Position numbers and translations under genes: made by a program
Source: Cryptomeria japonica
Taxonomy: Eukaryota; Streptophyta; Pinopsida; Cupressales; Cupressaceae
DNA: 64,000 nt
Direction of reading: 5' to 3'
Assembly (NCBI RefSeq): GCF_030272615.1
Contig: NC_081411.1
Location: 182,860,977-182,924,976, forward strand
Part shown: positions 52,559-63,912 of the stretch, piece by piece
How positions within the stretch are numbered: the first letter of the stretch is position 1
How the letters are laid out: the number at the start of each line of letters is the position of its first letter
The notes under the pieces: generated by a model
Seen by the model: the letters and a program-made list of their open reading frames with translations, nothing else
Databases searched by the model: none
What the model was told of the DNA's origin: nothing

Positions 52559-53863
52559 ATGGGGGAATATAGCATGAGGGAACTCACTCACCGTCTGGCT
52601 GAATCTGAGAGAGCCTATGATGAACTTAAGGTCAAGCATAAAGCCACTTTAGCCAAAAGAAGAGAACTTGCTGAGAAAATGCTAGAAATTACTAAAAACA
52701 ACTCTTCTGATGAAGTAGACATGGATGCCTTAGTCGAAGAAGTGGAGAAACTGAATGAGTCCAAAACTAACCTGAGGAGGGAGCTAGAAGGACTGACCAT
52801 TAGGATGAGTCAAGAACTGGAAAACCGAAGAAAAGATGAGGATCTAGTGAAGGACAAGGAGAACGAGATCTTTAAGTTGAATCAAGAAATTGGTACCATT
52901 ACCGCTTATCAACAAGAAAGTAAGGAAGAGAAAGAACAAATGCAAGCAAAACTCAATGCAGCCATTTCTCATAATGAAACCCTAATGAAGACCAATGAAG
53001 CTCTTTCCAAAGAACTTGCTGAGATGAAGGAGATACTTGCAAAGTTCAAACGGAGCGCTACAAAATTGGATCAAAAGTTGGAATCAATGAAGCCATCAAG
53101 GGATACCACTAGACTTGGTTTCTCTACATATAAGAAAGGTGAATCCTCTGGAACCAAGATTGATGCACCAAAAGAGAAACTAGTACCTGAGAATAACAGC
53201 AAAAGCAAAGGTAAGTCAAAGTTCAAACCTATATGCTTTAAATGTCATAAGGAAGGACATACTTCCAATGTATGTAGGAGATAGGCTTATAATAATTTCC
53301 CTTACATGCAAAACAATATGTATAACCACAAGGCTAGAACTGGTAGATTTAATGGTCATTTTTATGCATGCAACAAGTTTGGCCATAGATCTTTTGAGTG
53401 CAGATCAGTTATGAACAACCCTAGAGGTTATGCACCGAGATAAAAAGTAGTTGTCCAAGAACCTGTTATGAACCGGAACTCAAACCATTCTAGAACCTAT
53501 GACCATTGGTCAAATGATTATGGAGTCACAAACGGTTGGAGAGCAACCTGTGAGATCTATCGTAGTAGCAGTCACACTGCTACAACATGTAGGAGAAAGA
53601 ATGGAAACGTGAATACCAGACCATGGAGAGCATCTGATATGGTATGCTATCATTGTCACAAGCCGGGACATCTTGCCTGCCTACGCAAACTAAGACAGAA
53701 TCCATCAGAAGACAAACCGATAGACCCAGAAGGTAAAGGAAAGGTTGATGTTGAAACCACTTGGGTAGATATGAATAAAAATTGGAAAAAGAAATCTAAA
53801 GAGAAGCCACAAGATGTACTAGTTTCCTCACCTAGTGTGGAGACCCCTGAATCGGCAAATTGA
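52559..53863 (+). pseudogene. Gag-like protein with coiled coil and zinc knuckles (Copia 2)
   Basis: The chosen start is the first ATG after the primer site (52559); an open frame further upstream lies in the LTR and is not counted. About 200 residues are strongly charged, with heptad-like Leu and Lys/Glu patterns that predict a coiled coil. Knuckle 1 is CFKCHKEGHTSNVC. Two more are damaged by loss of a Cys (ACNKFGHRSFEC and CEIYRSSSHTATTC). A fourth begins CYHCHKPGH. Two in-frame stops (53282-53284 TAG, and a TAA near 53440) break an otherwise unshifted frame of about 435 codons; both could come from a Gln codon by one C-to-T change. It probably formed or bound a particle for RNA. Confidence 0.8.
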
Positions 53864-54294
53864 CCTTCAAAAAGCTTAAGGGGGAACATATCAGTAAAGT
53901 GCTTTTATTGGTATTCGTTACCTGTCAGCCGACAAAAGAAATGAAGTCATAAAAGGTAAAATTAGGGTTTGTACCCTATCCGTGATGCATTTACTATGGT
54001 AGGTAGGAGCATGTATAAAGGTGACTCTTGTAGTCATTTTTACTTACCTATTTTCGAAGAAGCATTTTTCTAACTTGAGTAGTGCAACAAAAGCAATCAA
54101 ATCTTGCATTCGAAGAAATCCAGAAAGAAATCTTGTGCAAGACCCAGCAATTATGTCAAGTTATCCAGAGTGGATGTCAGAGTGGTAAAGAAAGATTTTG
54201 GTGAAGTGTGTTGTGCTCAATATTGGCAAACCCTAGTTCAGAGTGAAAAGGTATTTTTCGTCGAATCACTCTTATCATTCGGAATCAGTTAGAC
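53864..54294 (+). other. Spacer between the two ORFs of Copia 2
   Basis: A purine tract (AAAAAGCTTAAGGGGGAACATA, near 53866) follows the gag stop and resembles an internal polypurine tract. The rest is non-coding; a short open frame (54104-54292) shows no known pattern. Confidence 0.4.
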
Positions 54295-56127
54295 ATGGAT
54301 TCTACATCCAAAGTCTCTTCTAGTTCTTCCGCACCTAAGGAGTCATCCAAATCTCTTAGGAAGAAGTTGAATTGCAATGCCCTATCTCAAATTCCCGTCG
54401 AAGTCATTGTTGAAGGGGATGTTTCTGCTTACATTGATTGTAGACTGGAAGACCTAGGGTCTCTAGTGATTCACTCCTAGTTGAGTTTGTTCTATGGAGA
54501 AGATAAGAAGATTAAACCGGGGTACAGTGTGATCGAGAAGAGGAATTTCTACAATGCAACATATTTTCTTGAGGAATTCACATAAGATCATATAAGAATT
54601 ATTCTTAGTAGGGTTCATGGTGACAAGATGTATCTTGAGTGAACCCACGATATCACACTGGAGGCAATCCATGCCATGACCGGTTTCCACAATATTGGAG
54701 AAGTCCCTATTCTGTGTAAGACCACAAAAGCTAAAGTGGAAAATCTCACCGGTTTTGTGAGCAACAAGCGGGTAATGATTGTCAACACCATAAGAGATGA
54801 CTTGGTGAAGTATGTGTGCATGGTGATTGGGTATAGAGTATTCTATGTGAGCAGAATGAATTATGCTTCTACAACTGTGGTGCATGTCGCTTATCAAATG
54901 ATCAAGGAAGATGCAGAGTACGACTTGTGTACCTGCATGCAGAAACAACTCATGGAGAATTTGAAATCCATCGAAGAGGACAAGGAACTAAGGTTCAAGT
55001 TTGGTCAAGTACTTGTCAGGTTGTTTTTCTACTTTCAAGGGTATTTTCTTGGAGTTGGTGATGTTCAATGGTCAAGTGACCTATTAGTTACAAGACAAAA
55101 CAAGGAGAGTCTGCAAGCAGTGGGATCTACTCATCCAGAGACTCTGAATAGTTATTTTGATGAGTTTAGATTGAAGATGAACCAGAGAACAAGGCTATCA
55201 AGTGACCTGGTTAAGAAGTATGAAGATGATATTTGTTTCACGATCAAAGTGGATCATTGCATAATGGAAGTGGTTGAGCCAAGAAAAGAGGAAGTTGAGC
55301 CTATGGGCTATGAAGTGGTGAACGATATACTCATTGGATATTCCTCTACCCTACTTGCTTCAACACTTGATCTAAAGAAGAAGAGGACCGGTACCTACTC
55401 TAAGAGGGTTAATGCTGCTGAAGTACTAAAGTAGAAGAAGAGGAAAGGTATGCCATCAGCATCGGCACTGGTTACATCTACTGCTAGTCCAAAAGTGACC
55501 AAGAGGTCACTAGCCAAGAAGAAATCAGAGGCTATTCCACCAAAGGTATTTGAGAGGAAGAGGAAAACCAAGAACGAAGCACAGGATTCAGAAGACATTG
55601 AATCGGAAGCTGAAATATCGGGTAAGAAGACCAAGCTAACTGGTAATGTACTTGTAACCCCTGCACCGATAAATATGCACATTGCTTCTTACAAGCTTAT
55701 GACACATTATCAAAGGACTATAAAGAATATTAGAAGAAATATTATTGATGATCTAAAAGATTATTTTGATGATCTTAACAATATAGAAAAGAAAGAGGTA
55801 GAGAAATAACTCATTAAGTATTTATGTGATAATGATCAGTCCCCAACCAATATTAAACTTATAGTTTCTAGTTCTTTGTATGATTCTTTGGACAATAAAT
55901 GGTGCATTGTCATTGAAAAGGAGCAAGCAATTAGGGAGCAATTTTCTGCTCAATATTTCCCAGATGCTTCCAATTATGAATTATTTGAGATTCTTGATTG
56001 GTACAAAGACATATTTTTCATGAGAAAGAGAAGACTTCAGTTACTTGGAGGTAAAATCTCTAAAATAGAAAAGGACACTCATCTGTAGGCTCAAGAAGCT
56101 GTCAAGATGCAAAAGGTATCCTGGAGA
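54295..56127 (+). pseudogene. Second ORF of Copia 2, unknown function
   Basis: One frame runs about 610 codons from an ATG at 54295 to the 3' LTR with no frameshift that I can see. It is broken only by point stops: 54478-54480 TAG, about 54583 TAA, about 54640 TGA, 55432-55434 TAG, 55807-55809 TAA and 56086-56088 TAG. It starts with a Ser/Lys-rich tail. A globular part (about residues 30-370) has stretches such as HDITLEAIHAMTGFHNIGE and LFFYFQGYFLGVGDVQWSS. A basic Lys/Arg/Ser-rich stretch follows (residues 380-460), then a helical C-terminus. I do not recognise the family; no polymerase, protease or nuclease motif is visible. It stands where pol is in a complete element. Confidence 0.7.
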
Positions 56128-56128
56128 T

Positions 56129-57246
56129 TGTTGGCATTTTGATGATGTTTGTACTTAGTTGTGATTGTCATTGATCGACACACACTTATTTATTGTATGA
56201 GTTATTCTCAACCGGTAGTATGTGATGTATTGTTAAAACCGGTATTATATGCCAATGTATGCATAGTCTTTGTTTGTAGAAGACTATCAGTGTTTGTAGA
56301 AGGATCTTACCGGTCAAAGAATGACCGAGGACCTCAAGCGGTATGAGGACCCCAAGTGGCAGCCAATATTTTTAAGATCAGAACACTATGTTCCAGTTTA
56401 CCAGTCTTTGTTTGTAAACTGGTAATCGGTATACTTTGTTTTGTTAAAGGCAAACTTGTAAAGTGTGATGAGTTATCATCCACTAACACTGAGGCAGTGA
56501 TTATGTGTCGTGTTACAATTATGTCTAGATGCATTGTACCTAGGAAATTGTAATCCAATCGCATTGGACCAACATGAAATTTGATTCCTATATGAGGACA
56601 TCATGTCTAGGATTTTGTGGGTGAAATGTGTTGTGTAAGAAGATTAGGTATTTGCAAAAAGTATCTTGCGACAAAGATTGAACGTGTGAAGGATAGAAGA
56701 CTGAAGTAATGCTGCAATGCATTAACAAAGAGCAATCAAGGATCTAACTAAGAATTTTGTGCTACTTTGTAGATCACTTACTTTTTTATTACTAATGTCT
56801 TCGACAAGTCAGAAACCCTTAACCGGGTAGGCTCAGTTAATCCTATTCTAAATCCTCTAACAAGGTGGTTCACAGTTGTGGATCTGAAATCCTTTAATAG
56901 GGTAGTCTTTAATAGGACTTATCTACCAACAGAGATCAAGATTCCTAACAGGATCTGTTCTAGTGAAGAACATTGTAAGGCCTTAACTAGTCTGGTTGCT
57001 ATTCTGCAGATAGTAGACTTGTGAGTTTTACTCACCATGGTTTTTCCCATTTGGGTTTCCATGTCAAAACATCTTGTGTTATGGTGATTGTGTAATTATG
57101 GGTAAATACTTTATTTTCTATTTGTCTTTTTTGTGTATTAACCAATTTGTTGTTTAAAAGGCTATACCGGTATGTTGTAAAATTGCTTAAGTGTTTGGTA
57201 AGGTTTTTGGGTATACTAATTCACCCTCCACTCTTAGTATTCATCA
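56129..57246 (+). repeat. 3' LTR of Copia 2
   Basis: It is 1118 bp and matches 51394-52508 closely. The bases before it (GGTATCCTGGAGAT) are only a weak polypurine tract. Confidence 0.92.
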
Positions 57247-57251
57247 ATGAA
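57247..57251 (+). repeat. Probable target site duplication, right (ATGAA)
   Basis: The partner of ATCAA at 51389-51393, with one mismatch. Confidence 0.55.
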
Positions 57252-57990
57252 TTACCACATTCTCCTTTTCTTTGATGTACCACACATCAAAATCATACTC
57301 ACATTGGAATTCCATCCATCATTGTTGTTGAGCAATTATGTTGTGTTGTATGAAGATATATTGAAGACTATAGTGATCTTAGTGCAACTCAAAGTGATGT
57401 CCAAGAAGAAATTGTCTCCATTTGGTGAGGGAATGAACTATCGATGTGAGCTCCAAATCATGAGTAGGATAATTAATCTTGTGATTCTTGAGCTTGTGTG
57501 ACTCATAGGCTATCACCCTACCCTCCTGTATCAAGACTACAAAAACACCATCTAAGGAAGCATCAGTGAAAAATGTAAATTCCATATCAGGACCTATAAC
57601 TACTAAAATAGGAGCATTTGTGAGATGTAATTTAACAGTCTAAAATGCCCTCTCACTTTGATATGTCCCAATGAACTTCTTCCCTTTCCTCTAAAGGGAA
57701 GTGATAGGATGTGCTATCCACAAGAAACCATCTACAAACCTCCAATAATATCTTACTAGTCCCATGATATTCCTTTCCTCTGATACGTAAGTGGGTGCTA
57801 ACCACTCCACTATAACCGAAATCTTCCCTAGATCAACTACAGTACCATCGCCCGTTATGATGTACCCAAGCTACTAGATCTTTATCTAAAAGAAGAAACA
57901 TTTCACTAGATTGCAGTATAAAGCTAATGTCTCCTCAAACACTGTAATGCCTAATGCAAATTCTCCTCATGATCCTCTATGGACCCACTA
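57252..57990 (-). pseudogene. Ty3/Gypsy RNase H and RT end, relic
   Basis: On the minus strand 57379-57585 has FTDASLDGVF with the first catalytic Asp, then EGRVIAYESHKLKNH, YPTHDLELTSIVH with the Glu, and FLLGHHFEL. This is the Ty3 RNase H pattern. Downstream (57252-57350) a WMEFQCEYDFDVWYI stretch completes it. Upstream (57600-57990) GLVRYYWRFVDGF and KGKKF fit the RT connection, with several stops and frameshifts. The main RT motifs are missing because homology ends near 57990. It belongs to the same relic as the integrase at 49.9-51.4 kb, split by Copia 2. Confidence 0.85.
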
Positions 57991-58471
57991 ACTCATTTGA
58001 GGTCAAAATCTGAAGAAAAATTTCAATGAAAGTGAATTAATTTATGGTTTCGTCAGGTACCTTTCAATTTAGTGTGAGATTTTCATTTTTTTCTAAATTG
58101 GTCCCTGACATTTGTCAAAATTTTGACAAACAAGAATTTTAGTGTCTATTCTGATGTTATTTTGACAAACACTTAAAAACAACCTATTTCCAATTGGTTT
58201 ATTTTTGTTAACACTCTCTTTCTTAATTTGTGGTCAGTGGATGGCTATATAGTTTGATTCTCTAGCCAACTGTTCTAATATGTTTAATTACAGATCAATT
58301 TGATGATTCCAATTGGCACTTGAGGGTGACATAATATTGTGATTAATCCAAACATTCTTTTATAGTCAGTTGACAATGAATTTTTATGTTGTTTTAGTCT
58401 ATGATTTGAAGGCCACTGTCATCAAACTGCCCCAAAAACAATAACAGTTATAGTTTGGAGGTTTTATTTTG
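57991..58471. other. Non-coding spacer
   Basis: No gene is seen. The sequence lies between the Gypsy relic and an unexplained open frame. Confidence 0.4.
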
Positions 58472-59206
58472 TTAAGTGCAGTTGTCTCTCACTTTATATT
58501 TATTGTAAAGAACCATGATTTTTATCACAAATGTAATATTTCTTAGTGTATGGAGTTGTCTGATAATGATGAACAAATGATGACTATTTAGGTCTATCCT
58601 CACATTAAACTTTAAAAGTCTGACTTCTTCCAATTTTTGGAGTCTTCCATTGTTTATAGTCCTTAAGGACCTTTTGAATGTTTCCTCAAGTGCATGTGGG
58701 AATCCATGAAAGTACCTTGACTCCCCTTGTGATCCATGTGGAAAGTGAACAATTATAATGAGCATACAAAAGTTTGTGAGTTTGACCCTTGATAGTAAGT
58801 TCACAAACTTGATTGGGTGTTGTTCTACAAAAAAGAAACATACTGGAAAAAGTTGCATTACAAGTTTTAATGTCTCTATTCCTAGAGTTTGATCCTTATG
58901 GAAAAAGTCAGAATCCAAAGTTCATATACAGTCCTTGTGAAGGTGGATTGATATCATGAGTGAATGTGTAAAGCAATATGTTTGAAGCATGATTTCATTG
59001 TTCCCTACTATCCTATTGATCAAGAGTATTATTCCTTTGAAGAACATGTTGTTCCTTTGTTCAAGCCTTGTATCCATGAAATTGGCCTTGTTATGTGTTA
59101 AATCTCGATGAGACATTGTGCCAAGAAGGCCTTGCAGGTGGGTTTGATGATTGGAGCCTTGTTTTGACAATTTATCTAAATATTCAATCTTGGTAAAGAA
59201 AAATCA
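58472..59206 (-). other. Unexplained long open frame with one stop
   Basis: On the minus strand one frame is open from about 59206 to 58472, about 245 codons, with a single TGA at 58922-58924. In DNA this rich in A and T such a length is unlikely by chance. It has no ATG near its start; the first possible starts would be TTG. Stretches such as HFPHGSQGESRYFHGFPHA and RLQKLEEVRLLKFN look like real protein, with a leucine-rich pattern in the second, but I cannot assign a family. It may be an exon fragment of a gene or of a repeat. Confidence 0.35.
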
Positions 59207-59242
59207 TTTCAAATAATATTAGTGCATAACAAAATGAAGAAA

Positions 59243-59409
59243 CACTTGCTAGATTGTGGGATAGATTGAAAAGAAAGGGTGATGGTAAATGCTATTGTCC
59301 TTGTAATAATTGCAAGGGCTTAAAGACGATAAGACTTTTAATCACAATAGCTGAGAAACATTGTAGGCAACATGGTCATGTTGAGGGGGGGCATGATTAT
59401 CGTCCACTA
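59243..59409 (+). pseudogene. CACTA transposase, N-terminal Cys-rich exon
   Basis: The frame gives a WDRLKRKGDGKCYCPCNNC motif, then a His-rich stretch (EKHCRQHGHVEGGH). It resembles the transposase-associated domain that has a KxxCPCxxC motif and a HGE-like end. A GTAAGT donor follows at 59410; the next exon begins at 59544 after an AAAG acceptor, in the same phase. Confidence 0.7.
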
Positions 59410-59543
59410 GTAAGTTGCTCATTATATGTCTTTATATTGATTGAATTTGTAAATTTTAATATCGTTTTAATATGATTTTTTATATATATAAAAAATCACT
59501 TGATCATAATCATGGTTTATTTGTGTCAATCATTATTATAAAG

Positions 59544-60945
59544 GTGGGGCACCCTAGGGCACGTGATATGGATTATCATGGCTCGAAGAATGTGGATTTA
59601 CAAGTGGAGGAACATGGAGTTGTGAATATCGAAGATGAAGTTAATAATCCTATGGAAGAAGATGATAATGCGCAAGAAAACACAATTGAAGATGATGGTA
59701 CAAATACATTGATCCATGGCCCATTTAGTGGCGCAGCTGATCATGATGATGATCTAGATGACTTTGATGATGTTCATGATTTACCCATACTTGAGAAGGC
59801 ATACGAACCCCTTTATGAGGGATCCCAAATAACTCTTCTCTCTATTGTATTTTTATTGGTGAACTTGAAGGTTATGAATGGTTTATCCAACATAGCAATC
59901 TCATGGATGTTAAGGTATGTTATATAGGCCATCTTTTTTCATCTACTTTTGTTGCTAGTTCATCACTAGTAAATAAAGGATGAAATATGTACCATTAATA
60001 TTCATTATATTAATTAACAAATTATTTTTTTTGTTGTAGATTGATAGGTGAATTTTTGTTACCACCATCAAATATTTTACCTCGCTCATACCAAGATTTA
60101 TCTACCATTATGAAAGATATTGGAATGGAGTATCAAGCAATAGATGCATGTCCCAGTGATTATATTTTATATAATAAATAACATGAATTTGTAAGAGAAT
60201 GCCCGAAATGCCATATCAGTAGATATTGAATAGATCAATTAACAAAAAAGGTGGCTCGCAAGGTTCTTCATTATATTTCCATTATTCTACGTATGCAACA
60301 ATTATTTAGGTGCGGAAGCTTAGCACAATTTATGGATTACCATGCACAAAATAGAAGTGGAGATGACATTATTTGAATGCCTAGAGATGGTTCTTCATTT
60401 AGGGATATGGAGGAGAAATGGCCACACTTTAAAGAAGAACATCATAATCCCAGGCTTTCATTAGCAACAGATGGTGTCAATCCATTTGGAGAGATGAGAT
60501 CTATTTACTCAGTGTGGCCTATTTTTGTAATCAATAATAACATTCATCCATGGATGTCAGTAAAGTGGGAGCACATAATCTTAGAAATGATTGTTCCATG
60601 TATTTGTTTACATAAATTTTCTTTAACATAGTAGCATCTCATTTCTCTTATTTGTTGCATAATGACTTATATCTTTTTCATTTAATAGTCAAGTAGATTA
60701 ATTTATATATATATTGCAGTAAAATGGTTATAATAATTATGTAATATTTATCTTTATTTAACTAGGTAAGTACCAAGTTAAAGATATGATTGTATATATC
60801 GAGCCTCTTATTGACGAGTTACTAAAGTTATGGAATGGTGTCACTATGTATGACATCTCTAGACAAATAGGACAAAGATAATTTCAATTCCATGCAATGC
60901 TTGCATGGACAATTCATGATGCACCAGGGCTAACACATTTTTGTG
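59544..60945 (+). pseudogene. CACTA transposase, TNP2/Transposase_21 region
   Basis: The exon 59544-59914 is acidic, then has LEKAYEPLYEGSQ and LLVNLKVMNGLSN, the start of the Transposase_21 pattern. An intron (59915-60039) is removed in phase. The exon 60040-60600 continues with IDACPSDYILY, ECPKCHISRY, AQFMDYHAQNRSGDD, then LATDGVNPFGEMRS, the best conserved part of the family. The exon 60766-60945 has YIEPLIDELLKLWNGV and MLAWTIHDAPGL. In-frame stops occur near 60180, 60226, 60374 and 60880. Confidence 0.88.
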
Positions 60946-61073
60946 GTATGTTATAATGTTCGACTGCACTTTAATGATATTTAGTATTATGAAGTAGATA
61001 TCATGCATGTTTTTTAAATAATCTATTCTTTATATATAATTATAAAAATTGACATATTTAATCCAATTATATA

Positions 61074-61720
61074 TGATATTGCAAGTCTTCAAAGAAAGGG
61101 AAAATTTGCATGTCCAGTTTGTGGTCCAAAGATGAAATCTCACCGTTCAACAGGTTTAGGAAAGTAGGTGTTTGATGAGTATAGGCACTTCCTCCACAAA
61201 AATCATAGGTATCAAACTACTGAAAAACATATTTTCAATGGGAAAGAAGAAACAACGTCAAAGCCATGAAGAATGACACCTCACTTATGGAAGTTGGAAT
61301 ATAATATAATTAGTCATCAAGGTTATACATAGTATCAAATTGTTTATCTATCATATATGATATGTTTGGAATTTATATTTTCATATTATGTTTTGTTGAC
61401 TCATGCTGTAATTGATATTGATTGTCGTTGTTAATTTGTTTAACTTATATGCTTCATGAAGTTCATCAAGGCATTAGTGGTTGGCTTCCACATGGACTAA
61501 AAAGTTATCCCAGACAATTTAGTAGGTTTTCACGCTACTATGAGAAATTATAAATTGTGCAATTTTTTGATACAATGCATATCAGAAAGAATTTAACAGA
61601 AAGGTTATGGAAAATATTGGATAGAAGGGATGAAAAAGAAAAAAATGTCAAAATTCGTAGTGACAATCGTGCAATAAAAAATGTCATTCAATTAAATAGT
61701 GATGGAGACTAAATTAATAT
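61074..61720 (+). pseudogene. CACTA transposase, zinc-like motif and catalytic-end region
   Basis: About 61090-61290 reads KGKFACPVCGPKMKSHRS, then DEYRHFLHKNHRYQ, as in the CPxC part of TNP2 proteins. About 61560-61720 has FFDTMHIRKNLTERLW, which corresponds to the conserved LDVMHIEKN motif, whose Asp is thought to be catalytic. Several stops and at least one intron separate the two parts. Confidence 0.78.
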
Positions 61721-62035
61721 AAGCGCCCTTCCTTGGTTATTAAGAGATTAAAAAAGTAACGTTATAAAATAATTCATAAGCAAAATTTGATTTCCCACAA
61801 GATTTCCCGTGAACATAAACAATATCATTAAAGAAATCTGAATTTGGGTCAGGGATGAAAACACATTATTAGAATACCTTCATTAAGGTAATTATTATGG
61901 TATATTGCATATATACCTTCATTAAGGTAATCATTCTACTATATTATATATATTTGTATAATGCATGTACTTTTCAGTGTATTATGTTTACTACTTTTGG
62001 AAAAATAATGAAAAGATAATTTTATAATTGTTGTA

Positions 62036-62660
62036 GTATGTTCTACCTCTATCTTCCCATTCAAATTTGAAAACAATGTCAAACAAGTTACATATGATCT
62101 TGGAAAATACATGAGGTAAGTAGCGATATTTGTTCAATTCATTGTATAGATCTTATATTTGCCATTTGTTTTACTTCTTATGTAATATATTGTATGTTTT
62201 TGTTAAATCTCATTAATATATTTGCACCTTGAATCACTTGTAGATGGATAGCATCTAAAAAAACTCCATAAAGAAGATATGAATTATTGGAAGAGAAAAA
62301 TTCCTCGTCTAATGTGTGAAATGCAAAAGTGTCTTCCTTCGACATTTTTGCACAATAACACTATCTCATACATGAAGTTAAGGAGATTGAATTGTGTGTA
62401 CCTGTACACACAAGGTCAATTTGGATGGTTGAGAGGTACTTGAAATTTTTTAAGCCTTTGGTTAAACAAAGAGAACATCCTGAGGGTTCTATGGTGGAGG
62501 GATATATATGGTATACTAGACCATGGTGTACATTATTGAATATCTTCCTAGGTTTGCATTAAAATTCCATGTAGATCGCATTTGGGATCCCAACTCCATT
62601 AACAAATTCGAAGGGGAGTACCTAATGGGGAATGGTAGATTGAGGAAAGTGAGAGGTAAT
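62036..62660 (+). pseudogene. CACTA transposase, DUF4218-like region
   Basis: Around 62310-62510 the frames give MQKCLPSTFLHNN and then VHTRSIWMVERYLKFF, KPLVKQREHPEGSMVEGY. The last is a clear match in pattern to the RWMYPIERFLK...RPEGSIAEGY block of DUF4218. A frame change lies between the two parts. Confidence 0.75.
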
Positions 62661-63149
62661 TATAGGATGGTCATGGAGATTAATTAGAATACATTTTATA
62701 TTTTTTTTATGTGTATTGTACTTATTTAATTATTAATCTTCAATATACATCAATTATAGATTAAGGTCATATATTGTAGTATTTAACTAATTATACATCA
62801 TTTGTGAATTTCATTTTTTGTTTATACAATTGATCGAGAGTGGGATGCACTACATTTGTACATCGCAAAAAATATTGATTAGATAACGGTATGGATTGAA
62901 CAAAGTCAACAATCTGGCCACACATTAACATAGGAAGGTGTGGCTTCATTGGTTAATGAAGCTCATTGTAATGGATATTCCAATGTTACACCAAGGGAAA
63001 TTGATTTAGCATATAGTTTAAGAGATAAATATGTATTTATAAATATATTAATCACCCATATTATTTAATTGTTTTCAATCATATTATTGATGTATATATA
63101 TGTTGATTTTTTTTCTTTGCATACATTCAGCCAAGAATAAATATGTTAT

Positions 63150-63912
63150 CAGCTGAGGATGCAATAATTTTTACAGTTTTGACATATTGCAAGTGAAACA
63201 CCACAAGGCTATGTGGTGCAATGGTCATAAAATTTGAACCAAAAAGTTGGATGACACGAAGAAAACTTGTGATTCTGGGATAACTGCACTCTTTCAGGTG
63301 ACTAATGTTTCATCCAAAAGTGACATACATCCTAAAGTCTTAGAAAATTGTTACTATGATATTTTGGATGACATACTTGGGTGTGACTTTAAGTCCTTCA
63401 AATTAGTTGTGTTTGTCTTCCAATGGTACAAGCTACGATTGAATGAAAATGATCCTGACAGAACTATTATTGAACATGATAATGGATTTACCATGGTTAG
63501 TACAAGGTCATTTGAGCGAGCTGAAAATGAGCCCTATGTTCTTCCAAACCAATGTGAGGAGGTATTTTACTCAGAGGTTCTAGGTAAATTGGTTTGGTCA
63601 TTTTTTGTTAGACATGATCCAAGAGGAAGGTCGATAAAGTATAATGTGGTAGAAGAAGAAGATACCAAAGAAATATAAGATGATGTAGATAATTATCACG
63701 ATCAACAGTTAGTTGATGATGTGCCCGATGAAGATGTTGAAGAAGATGAATTAGATCATGATGATGTAGGAGTTAATGTTCATGAAGATGATATATGTGT
63801 GGATGATGACATTATCAAAATTGATATCAATGACAATGATGATGATATGACCAATCCTTACAATGTCGAATCTATATCGGATGATACAGACAAAGAGTTG
63901 GATGAAGAATAA
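63150..63912 (+). pseudogene. CACTA transposase, DUF4216-like region and acidic tail
   Basis: The frame 63247-63678 has a CYYDILDDILGCDF stretch, VVFVFQWYKL, NGFTMVSTRS and PNQCEEVFYSE, in the order seen in DUF4216. A single TAA (63676-63678) interrupts it; the same frame then continues to 63912 with a long Asp/Glu-rich tail, ending in TAA. This acidic end is usual in CACTA transposases. Confidence 0.8.

Larger units (their letters stand above)
51394..57246 (+). mobile_element. Copia 2: non-autonomous Copia-type element with gag-like ORF and an extra ORF
   Basis: The two LTRs (51394-52508 and 56129-57246) start TGTTGGCATTTTGATGATG and end ATCA. A perfect initiator Met-tRNA primer site lies two bases after the 5' LTR. 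The LTRs resemble those of Copia 1 in their start, in the TTTTTCCCATTTGGGTTT stretch and in the motif array, which supports a Copia relation. The inside holds a gag-like relic (52559-53863) and a second long relic (54295-56127). There is no protease, integrase, RT or RNase H. It lies inside a Gypsy pol relic, between RNase H and integrase. Confidence 0.9.
59243..63912 (+). pseudogene. CACTA (En/Spm-type) transposase gene, decayed
   Basis: The relic carries, in order, a Cys-rich N-terminal part, the TNP2/Transposase_21 region, a DUF4218 region, a DUF4216 region and an acidic tail. That is the usual order for the large CACTA transposase of plants. At least four introns can be traced by GT/AG borders and phase. 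Stops are spread over all parts. The terminal CACTA inverted repeats were not found in the window; the right end may lie beyond 64000. It would have cut and moved CACTA elements in the nucleus. Confidence 0.85.
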
